Shown here one piece after another: positions 51,650 to 60,064 of a stretch of DNA of 62,287 nt; position 1 is the stretch's first letter, and each line of letters opens with the position of its first letter. Source of the DNA: Oscillospiraceae bacterium (lineage in GTDB: Bacteria > Bacillota > Clostridia > Oscillospirales > CAG-272); assembly GCA_015063625.1 (NCBI GenBank), contig SVTT01000011.1, positions 1 through 62,287 of the forward strand, written 5' to 3'. A program made the translations under genes and the position numbers. The notes beneath the pieces are model-generated. The model made no database searches, had not been told where the DNA came from, and saw nothing but the letters and a program-made list of their open reading frames with translations.

Positions 51650-53053
51650 TCAACGAAAGAAGTTGACGACCGAATAACCGAGCAGAATTGCGATGATGAC
51701 AGGCAACGCGTAGGTCATATAGTAGGTGACCCAACGGGGCATCTTAACACCCTCTCCTGCATTGAGCTCGTCACAGAAGTTCTTGCGTCCCCAGCCGAAG
51801 CGCGTAGTACAGAACAGCACGTAAACCAAGCTGCCGAGGGGCAGAAGCACGTTGGAAACGATGAAGTCCTCCATATCGATGAAGTCCTTGCCGAACATGA
51901 CATCCTTGACCGAGCTCCAGATATTGCAGCCGAAGATGGCAGGCAGGGTGAGCACCAGGAACAGACCGATATTGATGAGCGCCACGGTGCGGCGGTTGAG
52001 CTTGGTCAGCTCCAGCCAGAAGGACATGATATTCTCAAACACCGCAATGACGGTGGAGAGTGCCGCAAAGAGCATGAAGAGGAAGAACACGGTGCCGATG
52101 ACACGACCCACAACAGGTCCCATCGAATTGAAGATGCCCGAGAGCGTGGTGAAAAGGAAACCCGCACCCGCCTGGCCGGCATCAATACCCGTAGCACCGG
52201 GCACAAAGGTAAAGTAGGCAGGAAAAATGATCAGACCTGCGCAGATCGCCACAAAGGTGTCAAGCCCCGTAATGGTCAGCGCCTCGCCCAGCAAGGAGCG
52301 CTTTTTGTCGATATAGCTGCCGAAAATGGCGATCGAGCCGATGCCGACCGAGAGGGTGAAGAACGCCTGACCCATAGCGGCGGTGATGATGGTGCCAAGC
52401 TCGCCCCGCTTGATGGGCTCGACCGAGGGAACGAGATAGAACTTCAGACCCGCGCCCGCACCGTCCAGCGTGAAGGAGTAAATGACAAGACCGATGATGA
52501 GAGCGAAGAGCGCCAGCATCATGAACTTGGTAATGCGCTCCACGCCCTTTTGCAGACCGAAGGAGCAGACGAGGAAGCATGCCACCACGATGATCGCGGT
52601 GGTGGCGATCAGCAGCAGGGGCTGGCCGAGCAGACTGCCGAAGAAGCCGCCGAGCGCCTCAACATCGGCACCGTGATCCATGACAGGACCGCCCGTGAGG
52701 AACTGATAGAAATAAATCAGCATCCAGCCTGCAATGACGGTATAGAACATCATGAGCAGATAGTTGCCCGCAATGCCGAGATATTTCATCAGATGCCATT
52801 TCTGACCCGGCCTTTCCATGACCTCAAAGGAGGAGGCAATGCTACGCTGGCTGGCTCTGCCGACAGCGAGCTCTGCGCACATCACGGGAATACCGAGAAT
52901 GAGCAGAAAGGCGAGGTAAATGAGCACGAACAGTGCACCGCCGTATGCACCCGTGATGATCGGGAAGCGATAGACATTTCCAAGACCGATGGCACAGCCC
53001 GCAGAGATCAGCAAAAAGCCGAGGCGCGAGCCGAATTTTTCTCTTTGATCCAT
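51650..53053 (-). CDS. Neurotransmitter:sodium symporter family transporter
   Basis: A 467-aa sodium-dependent transporter with about eleven helices. The N-terminal GSRLGFLLISAGCAIGLGNVYRFP is the NSS signature with the Na/substrate residues. LGIPVMCAELAVGR and the unwound helix 6 region AMGQAFFTLSVGIGSIAIFG also match. The family takes up amino acids such as Trp, Leu or Ala. It is divergent from the Trp T-box/trpB2 gene, which suggests, but does not prove, an aromatic substrate. Confidence 0.9.
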   Translation of the reverse strand: MDQREKFGSRLGFLLISAGCAIGLGNVYRFPIITGAYGGALFVLIYLAFLLILGIPVMCAELAVGRASQRSIASSFEVMERPGQKWHLMKYLGIAGNYLLMMFYTVIAGWMLIYFYQFLTGGPVMDHGADVEALGGFFGSLLGQPLLLIATTAIIVVACFLVCSFGLQKGVERITKFMMLALFALIIGLVIYSFTLDGAGAGLKFYLVPSVEPIKRGELGTIITAAMGQAFFTLSVGIGSIAIFGSYIDKKRSLLGEALTITGLDTFVAICAGLIIFPAYFTFVPGATGIDAGQAGAGFLFTTLSGIFNSMGPVVGRVIGTVFFLFMLFAALSTVIAVFENIMSFWLELTKLNRRTVALINIGLFLVLTLPAIFGCNIWSSVKDVMFGKDFIDMEDFIVSNVLLPLGSLVYVLFCTTRFGWGRKNFCDELNAGEGVKMPRWVTYYMTYALPVIIAILLGYSVVNFFR

Positions 53054-53089
53054 AACAAAAGTCGTCCTTTACAGAATATTTACTTCTAC

Positions 53090-53118
53090 ATTATACATAA
53101 TCGCGTTTGCCGTGTCAA
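53090..53118 (-). promoter_or_regulatory. Promoter of the NSS transporter gene
   Basis: On the minus strand, TTGACA (53113-53118), a 17-nt spacer and TATAAT (53090-53095), full consensus. Confidence 0.85.
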
Positions 53119-53157
53119 TCGTTATTCCCCTTTTTGATGAATATTTTTTGAAATCTC

Positions 53158-53186
53158 TTGACACGCACCCCTGAAAGTGCTATAAT
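53158..53186 (+). promoter_or_regulatory. Promoter of the T-box/trpB2 transcript
   Basis: TTGACA, a 17-nt spacer ending TGC and TATAAT, full consensus. Confidence 0.9.
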
Positions 53187-53194
53187 AAACCAAA

Positions 53195-53460
53195 CCGTTG
53201 AGGAAGAGTGAGTAACCCTTGAGGGTGCGTTTAAAGAGAGCCGCGGACGGTGTGATCGCGGTAACGGCGCAAGGGTGAATGGGCTTCTGAGGGCGAGCAG
53301 AAACGGCAGATCGTCGAAGTATGTAAGACGGGGCGGCTCCACCGTGATCGGGGCAGCATATCAAGAGTATGCATAAGTGGGCGCATTGCGCCAAGCAGGG
53401 TGGCACCGCAGGATCAGCTCCTGTCCCGGCAGATCGTCAGGGATAGGGGGCTTTTTTCTT
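53195..53460 (+). promoter_or_regulatory. T-box leader, probably tryptophan-specific
   Basis: The T-box AGGGTGGCACCGC is at 53397-53409. Stem I begins with AGAGAGCCGC (about 53235) and closes with GCGGCT (about 53333). A TGG triplet at 53280-53282, in GAATGGGC, fits a Trp specifier codon. The terminator pairs CCTGTCCC (53420-53427) with GGGATAGG (53440-53447), followed by six T. Uncharged tRNA-Trp would stabilise the antiterminator and allow trpB2 expression. Confidence 0.85.
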
Positions 53461-53524
53461 TCCTCCGCGTCCCACATCGGAAACGGCACCTTCACCCACA
53501 TGCCAAGAAAGGAGACATACCATC

Positions 53525-54895
53525 ATGTCCAAGGAAAAGATCCCCTACAAAATTTATCTTGAAGAATCCGAAATGCCGAAATATTGGTACAATCTGCGTG
53601 CCGATATGAAGAACAAGCCCGCCCCTCTCCTTGACGCCGCCACCGGGCAGCCGATGGGCCCCGCTGACCTCGCAGGCGTGTTCTGCGACGAGCTGATCCG
53701 CCAGGAGCTGGATGACAGCACGGCGCTTTTTGAAATCCCCGAGGAGATCCGCGATTTTTATAAAATGTATCGCCCCGCGCCTCTGGTGCGTGCCTACTGC
53801 CTCGAGGAAAAGCTGCAGACACCCGCCAAGATCTACTATAAATTTGAGGGCAACAACACCAGCGGCTCGCACAAGCTGAACTCCGCCATCGCGCAGGCGT
53901 ACTACGCCAAAAAGCAGGGACTTGTCGGTGTGACCACCGAAACAGGTGCGGGTCAGTGGGGCACGGCGCTGTCCATGGCGTGCTCCTACTTCGGACTTGA
54001 CTGCAAGGTCTATATGGTCAAATGCTCCTACGAGCAAAAGCCCTTCCGCCGTGAGGTCATGCGCACCTACGGTGCATCGGTGACCCCCTCCCCCTCCACC
54101 GAGACCGAGGTGGGCAAGCGCATCCTTGCCGAGCACCCCGGCACCACGGGAAGCCTTGGCTGTGCCATCTCCGAGGCAGTGGAAAAGGCAATGAACACCG
54201 AGGGCTATCGCTACGTGCTCGGCAGTGTGCTCAATCAGGTCATGCTGCATCAATCGATCATCGGTCTTGAAACCAAGGCGGCAATGGACAAGTACGGCAT
54301 CAAGCCCGACATCATCATCGGCTGTGCGGGCGGTGGCTCCAACCTCGGCGGTCTGATCGCTCCCTTTATGGGCGAGAAGGCGCGCGGCGAGGCGGATTAC
54401 CGCTTCATTGCGGTGGAACCCGCTTCCTGCCCCAGCTTCACCCGCGGCAAATACGCCTATGACTACTGTGACACGGGCATGGTCTGCCCCCTTGCCAAGA
54501 TGTATACACTCGGCAGCAGCTTCATCCCCGCCGCGAACCACGCAGGGGGACTTCGCTACCACGGCATGAACCCCACCCTCTCTCAGCTTTACGCCGACGG
54601 CCTGATGGAGGCGGTTTCGGTCAAGCAGACCGAGGTCTTTGAGGCGGCAGAGCAGTTTGCGCGCGTGGAGGGTATTCTCCCCGCACCCGAAAGCAGCCAC
54701 GCCATCCGCGTTGCCATCGACGAGGCAATGAAATGCAAGCAGACGGGTGAGGAAAAGACCATTCTCTTCGGTCTGACCGGCACGGGCTACTTTGACATGT
54801 ATGCTTATGAAAAGTTCCACGACGGCAAGATGGAAAACTATGTCCCCACCGACGAGGAGATCGCCAAGGGCCTCGCCAAGCTTCCCAAGATGTAA
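53525..54895 (+). CDS. trpB: Tryptophan synthase beta-like PLP enzyme (TrpB2 type)
   Basis: A 456-aa enzyme, longer than TrpB1 (about 395) and typical of the TrpB2 branch. It joins indole and serine to tryptophan using PLP bound at Lys117 (in NNTSGSHKLNSA). The phosphate loop is GCAGGGSNLGG. TrpB2 lacks tight partnership with TrpA. No trpA or other trp genes flank it, so it may salvage free indole. AAAGGAG precedes the ATG. Controlled by the upstream T-box. Confidence 0.93.
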   Translation: MSKEKIPYKIYLEESEMPKYWYNLRADMKNKPAPLLDAATGQPMGPADLAGVFCDELIRQELDDSTALFEIPEEIRDFYKMYRPAPLVRAYCLEEKLQTPAKIYYKFEGNNTSGSHKLNSAIAQAYYAKKQGLVGVTTETGAGQWGTALSMACSYFGLDCKVYMVKCSYEQKPFRREVMRTYGASVTPSPSTETEVGKRILAEHPGTTGSLGCAISEAVEKAMNTEGYRYVLGSVLNQVMLHQSIIGLETKAAMDKYGIKPDIIIGCAGGGSNLGGLIAPFMGEKARGEADYRFIAVEPASCPSFTRGKYAYDYCDTGMVCPLAKMYTLGSSFIPAANHAGGLRYHGMNPTLSQLYADGLMEAVSVKQTEVFEAAEQFARVEGILPAPESSHAIRVAIDEAMKCKQTGEEKTILFGLTGTGYFDMYAYEKFHDGKMENYVPTDEEIAKGLAKLPKM

Positions 54896-54940
54896 AAAAG
54901 GGAGCCGACACGGAAATCCGTGTCGGCTCCCTTTTTTTCG
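54894..54940. terminator. Bidirectional terminator between trpB2 and the Fe-ADH gene
   Basis: AAAGGGAGCCGACACGGA and its exact complement with a 4-nt loop region, with T-runs on both strands. Confidence 0.92.
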
Positions 54941-54954
54941 GGGCAAGCCGCAGC

Positions 54955-56097
54955 TTACATCAGCTGACGAATAAGACCCTTGATGTCCTCAACCGATGCC
55001 GCCTTGGGGTTACCGGGTGCGCAGGCATCCGCATATGCCGATTCGGCGAGGAACTGAAGATCCTCCTCCTTCAGTGCAGCGAGCCTGGTGGGGATGCCCA
55101 CGTCAACGCTGAGCTGACGAACTGCATCCACTGCTGCCTTGCGGTAAGTATCCTGATCCATGCCATCGGTATTAACACCCATTGCCTCGGCAATCGCCTT
55201 GTACTTTTCACCGGTGCAATCGGCGTTATATGCCATCACGATGGGAAGCATCATTGCGCATGCAACACCGTGAGGCGTATCGTAAACGGCGCCCAGCGTA
55301 TGTGCCACCGAGTGTGCAATGCCCAAGCCCACGTTGGAGAACGCCATACCGGTCACAAACTGACCGAGTGCCATGCCCTCTCTGCCCTCGGGGTCGTTCT
55401 CAACCGCACCGCGCAGGCTCTTGGCGATCAGGCGGATCGCCTCGAGGTTCAGGCAATCGGGCAGTGCCCAAGCCGCCTTGGTGGTATAGCCCTCAATGGC
55501 ATGGGTCAGCGCATCCATACCCGTGGCAGCCGTCAAGCCCTTGGGCATGGTCGCCATCATATCGGGGTCGACAACGGCGATATCGGGAATATCGTTGACA
55601 TCCACACAAACGAATTTGCGCTTGCGCTCCACATCGGTGATCACGTAGTTGATGGTCGCCTCCGCAGCCGTACCTGCAGTAGTGGGGACGGCAATGGTAT
55701 AGACCGTGCGGTTCTTAGTGGGTGCCACGCCCTCAAGAGAGCGCACATCGGAAAATTCGGGGTTATTGATGATGATGCCGATCGCCTTGGCAGTATCCAT
55801 GGAGGAGCCGCCGCCGATCGCGATCATGTAATCGGCGCCGGACGCCTTGTATGCCGCCACACCGCTCTTCACGTTTTCGATGGTGGGGTTGGGCTTGATA
55901 TCCGAGTAGATCTCGTACGCCATCCCGTTCTTTTCAAGAAGATCGGTAACCTTCGCGGTCACACCAAACTTTAAAAGATCGGGATCGGATGCCACAAATG
56001 CCTTTTTAAAGCCCTTTGCCGCAACGATTGCGGGGATCTCCTGAATTGCGCCCTTACCATGATAGGAAATTGCGTTGGAAACAAAACGATTCGCCAT
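54955..56097 (-). CDS. fucO: Iron-dependent alcohol dehydrogenase, lactaldehyde-reductase-like
   Basis: A 380-aa group III dehydrogenase very similar to FucO (propanediol oxidoreductase). It has the NAD motif AIGGGSSMDTAKAIGI, VPTTAGTAAEATINYVITD, and metal ligands Asp/His in TGMDALTHAIEGY and His residues in GIAHSVAHTLGAVYDTPHG. It reduces lactaldehyde to 1,2-propanediol during anaerobic fucose/rhamnose use, or related aldehydes. No fucose genes are adjacent, so the name is by similarity. AGGAG precedes the ATG. Confidence 0.88.
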   Translation of the reverse strand: MANRFVSNAISYHGKGAIQEIPAIVAAKGFKKAFVASDPDLLKFGVTAKVTDLLEKNGMAYEIYSDIKPNPTIENVKSGVAAYKASGADYMIAIGGGSSMDTAKAIGIIINNPEFSDVRSLEGVAPTKNRTVYTIAVPTTAGTAAEATINYVITDVERKRKFVCVDVNDIPDIAVVDPDMMATMPKGLTAATGMDALTHAIEGYTTKAAWALPDCLNLEAIRLIAKSLRGAVENDPEGREGMALGQFVTGMAFSNVGLGIAHSVAHTLGAVYDTPHGVACAMMLPIVMAYNADCTGEKYKAIAEAMGVNTDGMDQDTYRKAAVDAVRQLSVDVGIPTRLAALKEEDLQFLAESAYADACAPGNPKAASVEDIKGLIRQLM

Positions 56098-56154
56098 AAT
56101 GAGTTTCTCCTAACTTTTATTTTTTTGCAACGTGCAATAATTGCCGCCATGTTC

Positions 56155-56183
56155 ATTGTAGCAGATATGCGCTCAGAATGCAA
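56155..56183 (-). promoter_or_regulatory. Promoter of the Fe-ADH gene
   Basis: On the minus strand, TTGCAT (56178-56183), a 17-nt spacer ending TGC and TACAAT (56155-56160). Confidence 0.65.
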
Positions 56184-56245
56184 GAAAATTTTGATGTCGC
56201 AAAAATTTTCTCGAAATTGACCGAGCCGTTCTTCAAAATCGACAC

Positions 56246-57526
56246 TCATCGCTCGACCACGTCGCGCTCGATTGCATTGAGAAAGGCGGTTCCCGCAAAC
56301 AGCTTATACGCACCGATACGGTCGCCCGAGTCAACGATCTGACTGCGATAGGGGTCACCCACCTCAATGACATCGGACACGGGGTTGACGATGATCACCT
56401 TGATGCCCTCCCCCTCAAAGGTATAGTCGGTCTTCGTGGTGAAGGAAAAAAACTCCAGCTTCATCGGGTTCACGTGTGCGCGAGTCTGGCTTTCCAAGCC
56501 GAGATTGAGCGCACCTGCAGCATGACGGTATCGCATGGGACGAAGCTTGAGGGAGAACGAATGAACGGCATACACAGTCCCATCCGGCGAGAAAATGAGC
56601 GGGGCGCTGTAGGAGATCGCCTTGACCATCTTACAGCTATACACCTTGCCATGCGCATGAACGGTAAAATCGGCGCCGTCGGCAAGGCGGAAAAGAGAGC
56701 GATAGGGACGACGGATGGGCGAGAGCGTAAAGCTCTGCTCCTCACAGCGGCGTTTCAGTGCCTTGATGAATCTGCGACGGATGCGGAAGGCGCGCAGGTA
56801 CTTCACCGCCAGCACCAGCGCGACGGGCATCAATGCCACACCGACAATGGCAAGAAGCATGAGTGCGGCGGCTTGGATATTCCTGATAGCGAACACCAAC
56901 GTCATGAACAGTGCAAGCACGGGCGTGAGAACGGCATAGGCAAGCGCATAGCCGACCAGCACCAGCAGATAGTCACGCCAAAAGCGCTTTCGGATACCCT
57001 CCTTCGTCCTCGCGCGCTGCATATCGATCCAAAGGTAGAGCGAGCGCACGTTGTGCCAGAGCTCAAGGAAAAAGAGCACGGGCCCGAGTATCAGGACGAT
57101 GAGCAGCTTCTTGAGGGGGCGCGCCATGCCGCCGAGCAGGGCTGCGGGAGCGCCAAAGGTCAGCTCAAGAGGCAGCAGCAGGCAAAGCCCCACGAGGATC
57201 GCCGCCTCCAGCAAAAATTCCTTGCAATGCAGCACGCGCCGCACTCCCTCGCGAAAGGGGAGCTCCTCATCCGTTTCAACACTCGGATCGTGCAGCAGGG
57301 TGTGCATGACCTGGTCATGCTGGGCAAACACGCGCGTGATGCTGCCGAACACCAGCGGGATCATGAGTGTTTTGATCACATCGATCACCCACACCGAATC
57401 GCTTTCGATATTTTGTGAGGTGGCGACAAAGGAAAAAGAGGCTATGCCCACCAGAAACGCAAAGGTGAGATACATGGCAACGGCACGGGAGATGCGCAAA
57501 TAGCTTGAAAGGATCCTTCTGTCCAT
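56246..57526 (-). CDS. Membrane protein with cytoplasmic C-terminal domain, function unknown
   Basis: A 426-aa protein. About six helices occupy residues 15-240 (first ISRAVAMYLTFAFLVGIASF). The last 180 residues are soluble, starting RRRFIKALKRRCEEQ and containing beta-rich sequence (ADFTVHAHGKVYSCKMVKAI). TAGGAGG precedes the ATG. No domain is recognised. It follows the Xre-type regulator gene on the same strand (51-nt gap) and may be its target. Confidence 0.7.
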   Translation of the reverse strand: MDRRILSSYLRISRAVAMYLTFAFLVGIASFSFVATSQNIESDSVWVIDVIKTLMIPLVFGSITRVFAQHDQVMHTLLHDPSVETDEELPFREGVRRVLHCKEFLLEAAILVGLCLLLPLELTFGAPAALLGGMARPLKKLLIVLILGPVLFFLELWHNVRSLYLWIDMQRARTKEGIRKRFWRDYLLVLVGYALAYAVLTPVLALFMTLVFAIRNIQAAALMLLAIVGVALMPVALVLAVKYLRAFRIRRRFIKALKRRCEEQSFTLSPIRRPYRSLFRLADGADFTVHAHGKVYSCKMVKAISYSAPLIFSPDGTVYAVHSFSLKLRPMRYRHAAGALNLGLESQTRAHVNPMKLEFFSFTTKTDYTFEGEGIKVIIVNPVSDVIEVGDPYRSQIVDSGDRIGAYKLFAGTAFLNAIERDVVER

Positions 57527-57576
57527 AAAAACCTCCTATTGAAGGGGCGAAAATGCGAGATGCACTGCCGCCGACG

Positions 57577-58191
57577 CTACTTCTTGAAGTCGAAGATCTT
57601 GAAGGCGCTCATCGACATCACATAAAAGCCGCCTCCCTCGCAGCCACTCCGCGCCGAACGCACCACGCCGCTGTCAAGCCCCTTGATGCAATCGGGCTTT
57701 CCCGTGATCACCAGCACGGTCACACAGTCCTTATCCTTTGCGATCGCCGAGGGCTCCAGCAGAGGCTCGACCTCACCGACGGGAGAGATGCCAACAGGAT
57801 AGCGACGCTCGGCGCTCACTGCTCCCTCCTCGGTGCACTTGATCACCGTGCGGCTGTTTGCCGCCCTTTTGGTGACGTACACGGTAAAAAGCAGATCACG
57901 GCAGGAGAACTCCACCACCGTGTAATATCGATTCTCATCCCGCTTAGTGCTCCACTTAAGATATGCCTCATAGATCGAATCCACCACACGATCGCCCTTC
58001 AGCTCTGCGATGTCGGCAAGATCGCACCCCAGCGCATCGCAGATGCCCGCCAGTGTATCGGTGGTGACCGACTGATTTTTTGAGAGCTTTGCCACGGTGC
58101 GACTGCTCATCCCCGTCAGCTGGCAAAGATCGCTTTTGGTCATTTTTTTGGTGGCAAGCAAACGCCAGAGGTTATCATAGCAAAAATACAA
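57577..58191 (-). CDS. Xre-family regulator (YozG-type HTH) with C-terminal domain
   Basis: A 204-aa protein. The N-terminal HTH (about 5-65; NLWRLLATKKMTKSDLCQLTGMSSRTVAKLSKNQSVTTDTLAGICDALGCD) matches the YozG/HTH_26 class. The C-terminal 130 residues have no recognised fold. I chose the TTG at 58191 (GGGGTGAG upstream). The longer frame from 58251 begins inside the -35 box. It likely regulates itself and the following membrane protein gene. Confidence 0.75.
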   Translation of the reverse strand: MYFCYDNLWRLLATKKMTKSDLCQLTGMSSRTVAKLSKNQSVTTDTLAGICDALGCDLADIAELKGDRVVDSIYEAYLKWSTKRDENRYYTVVEFSCRDLLFTVYVTKRAANSRTVIKCTEEGAVSAERRYPVGISPVGEVEPLLEPSAIAKDKDCVTVLVITGKPDCIKGLDSGVVRSARSGCEGGGFYVMSMSAFKIFDFKK

Positions 58192-58222
58192 GATCTCACC
58201 CCATTTTCCTGTTCTTAGTATT

Positions 58223-58251
58223 AAGATAACAGATTTATTTATATTTGTCAA
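58223..58251 (-). promoter_or_regulatory. Promoter of the YozG-type regulator gene
   Basis: On the minus strand, TTGACA (58246-58251), a 17-nt spacer and TATCTT (58223-58228). Confidence 0.7.
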
Positions 58252-58283
58252 TGATTTTTTTACATTTGTAAATGAATACGTTC

Positions 58284-58318
58284 AAAAAAACAGGTGCGAG
58301 GACGTTGTCCTCGCACCT
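58284..58318 (-). terminator. Minus-strand terminator
   Basis: AGGTGCGAGGAC, loop GTT, exact complement. Seven T follow on the minus strand. It would stop transcripts entering from the MITE region or from the isomerase gene at 59204. Confidence 0.75.
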
Positions 58319-58320
58319 TA

Positions 58321-58594
58321 GCCGTAAGAGAGTCGAACCCATAAGGTTTTAAGCGGCATATTTTTCCGTATCCATCGCCAAAATGCTCTTAAATATTCGT
58401 ATATTCCCCGATCATTTTGGCTTGGCTCCGGAAAAATCTACTCTCTTAAAACTGCTTTGCACCTTACGGGGAGAAAATTTATCGTGGATTTTGTTGGACT
58501 TTGCCGCAGCCAAGTGGTACTTTGCAAGGCAAAGTACGGCGAAAGGCACAGAAATTTTCCGCCGTAAGGCTTGTGTGTTCAACTCTCTTACGGC
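58321..58594. mobile_element. MITE with TA duplications, first tandem copy
   Basis: 274 bp with perfect 10-bp (17 of 18 over a longer stretch) terminal inverted repeats GCCGTAAGAGAGT(C/T)GAAC. It is flanked by TA on both sides (58319-58320 and 58595-58596), as expected for IS630/mariner-type transposition. An internal hairpin GTACTTTGC-aag-GCAAAGTAC is present. No coding capacity. Confidence 0.75.
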
Positions 58595-58596
58595 TA

Positions 58597-58861
58597 GCCG
58601 TAAGAGAGTTGAACCCATAAGGTTTTAAGCGGCATATTTTTCCGTATCCATCGCCAAAATGCTCTTAAATATTCGTATATTCCCCGATCATTTTGGCTTG
58701 GCTCCGGAAAAATCTACTCTCTTAAAACTGCTTTGCACCTTACGGGGAGAAAATTTATCGTGGATTTTGTTGGACTTTGCCGCAGCCAAGTCAAGGCAAA
58801 GTACGGCGAAAGGCACAGAAATTTTCCGCCGTAAGGCTTGTGTGTTCAACTCTCTTACGGT
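58597..58861. mobile_element. MITE with TA duplications, second tandem copy
   Basis: 265 bp, almost identical to the first copy. One substitution lies near the left end, a 9-bp deletion removes one arm of the internal hairpin, and the right end reads ACGGT before TTA. The two copies share the central TA. Confidence 0.75.
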
Positions 58862-58906
58862 TAGGGCCAAGAGAGCGAGTCGAACACGCCCGAAAGCCCT
58901 GATTCC

Positions 58907-59134
58907 GGTAGGGGTCGGCGCCTCTGTCGACCCATTTGTCGGTGTCCTCGCGGCACGCCCTTATATCCGTCATCCCCTCGCAGATCCCGATGCTCCGCAT
59001 CGCCCTACGGGTTCGACCGCGGACTTCGCCCTTCGCTCAGGATGACAACGAGGGGGTAGGGGGGCGGCACCCTCGCGGCACGTTCATAGTTACCGTTCGT
59101 TTGTAACGGGCTGTCGTGGGCGCCAGCCCCTACC
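58907..59134 (+). mobile_element. Short dispersed inverted-repeat element, copy 3, with nested insertion
   Basis: Ends GGTAGGGGTCGGCGCC and complement of GGTAGGGGCTGGCGCC, as copies 1 and 2. The longer size (228 bp) comes from inserted text, including a second inverted-repeat element at 58969-59046. Downstream flank CGTATGATATCACCCGAGC matches copy 2. The rest of 58252-59203 holds no gene. Confidence 0.65.
58969..59046. mobile_element. Second repeat family nested in copy 3
   Basis: 78 bp bounded by GTCATCC and GGATGAC. The right part reads CTTCGCCCTTCGCTCAGGAT and the left part contains CCGATGCTCCGCATCG. It interrupts the larger element, so it arrived later. Confidence 0.5.
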
Positions 59135-59203
59135 ACGTATGATATCACCCGAGCTTCAAGGGATCGTATTTTTGCCAAGGCAACGCAAAAGCCTTGTAAT
59201 ATG

Positions 59204-60064
59204 CTAAGAAAGGTATCGCTTCAAATTTTCCATACCCTTTTTGATGCCGGTCAAGGCATCCTCACTGCCCTCGTACTCGATGGAAAGAAATCCGTCGTAG
59301 CCCGCACGGCGCAGAATGGCGATGCATTGCTCAACGGGAATATCGCCCTCCCCGATCGCCGCGCCCTTCAGGTAGTTGCAGCCGCGCGTGGAAAAATAGC
59401 CCTCGGCAGCACCCATGGAAAAGGGACGCTTGTAAAAATCCTTGGCATGTGCGTGCACCGCAAGCCCTGCAAGACGGGAAACGGCCGTGACCGAATCCTC
59501 ATCGGCACAGGCAAAGTTGCCGATATCGACGAGCACGCCGTAATTGTCGTGCGCAACGGCGTTTACAAGGCGCTCCACGCGGTCACTGTCCTGCGCGATG
59601 TAGCCATGATTTTCGCTACACGTCCGCACACCGCGCGCGGCAGCATATTCGGTGATGATGCGCGCATTTTTTGCGAGAGTGGGCAGCATCAGATCAAAGG
59701 AGCGTCCTGCGCCCTCTCCCGTCAAGCGATAGCAAACGTCATGGCGCATGACACGGGCACCAAGCAGCACCGCAATATCCACCTGCTCCTTCAAGCGCGA
59801 CAGCTCTGCTGCCTCTGCCTCGGGGGTGGGCTGAAACAGGTTGGCGCCGACGGTATAAGCGTTGACGGTCATGCCGAGGCGGTCTGCCTCCTTGCGCAGT
59901 GCCACAGCCTGCTCCTTTGCGCTCCTTCCCTCGGGCGGGATGATATCGGTAAACTCAATGGCATCAAGTCCCAGCTCATGTGCCGCGGCAATGGTGTCAA
60001 GCTGCGTCATTTTCCCTGCTCGGATATACTGCTGGAAGGAATAGGAGGAAACCGAGATCCTCAT
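59204..60064 (-). CDS. Sugar phosphate isomerase/epimerase family protein (xylose-isomerase-like TIM barrel)
   Basis: A 286-aa AP-endonuclease-2-type TIM barrel. VSSYSFQQYI at the N-terminus, GLDAIEFTDIIPPEG, CSENHGYIAQDSDRV, NYGVLVDIGNFACADED and FLSIEYEGSED carry the metal-binding Glu/Asp/His pattern. It is coupled to a Gfo/Idh/MocA oxidoreductase by an ATGA overlap, a common pairing in inositol or unusual-sugar catabolism. The substrate is not identifiable. Confidence 0.87.
   Translation of the reverse strand: MRISVSSYSFQQYIRAGKMTQLDTIAAAHELGLDAIEFTDIIPPEGRSAKEQAVALRKEADRLGMTVNAYTVGANLFQPTPEAEAAELSRLKEQVDIAVLLGARVMRHDVCYRLTGEGAGRSFDLMLPTLAKNARIITEYAAARGVRTCSENHGYIAQDSDRVERLVNAVAHDNYGVLVDIGNFACADEDSVTAVSRLAGLAVHAHAKDFYKRPFSMGAAEGYFSTRGCNYLKGAAIGEGDIPVEQCIAILRRAGYDGFLSIEYEGSEDALTGIKKGMENLKRYLS

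Noticed and set aside
58412-58870. Short similar frames of about 60-70 codons on the minus strand in both MITE copies
   Set aside because: They span the terminal repeats and have no ribosome binding site; the repeated protein text only reflects the repeated DNA.
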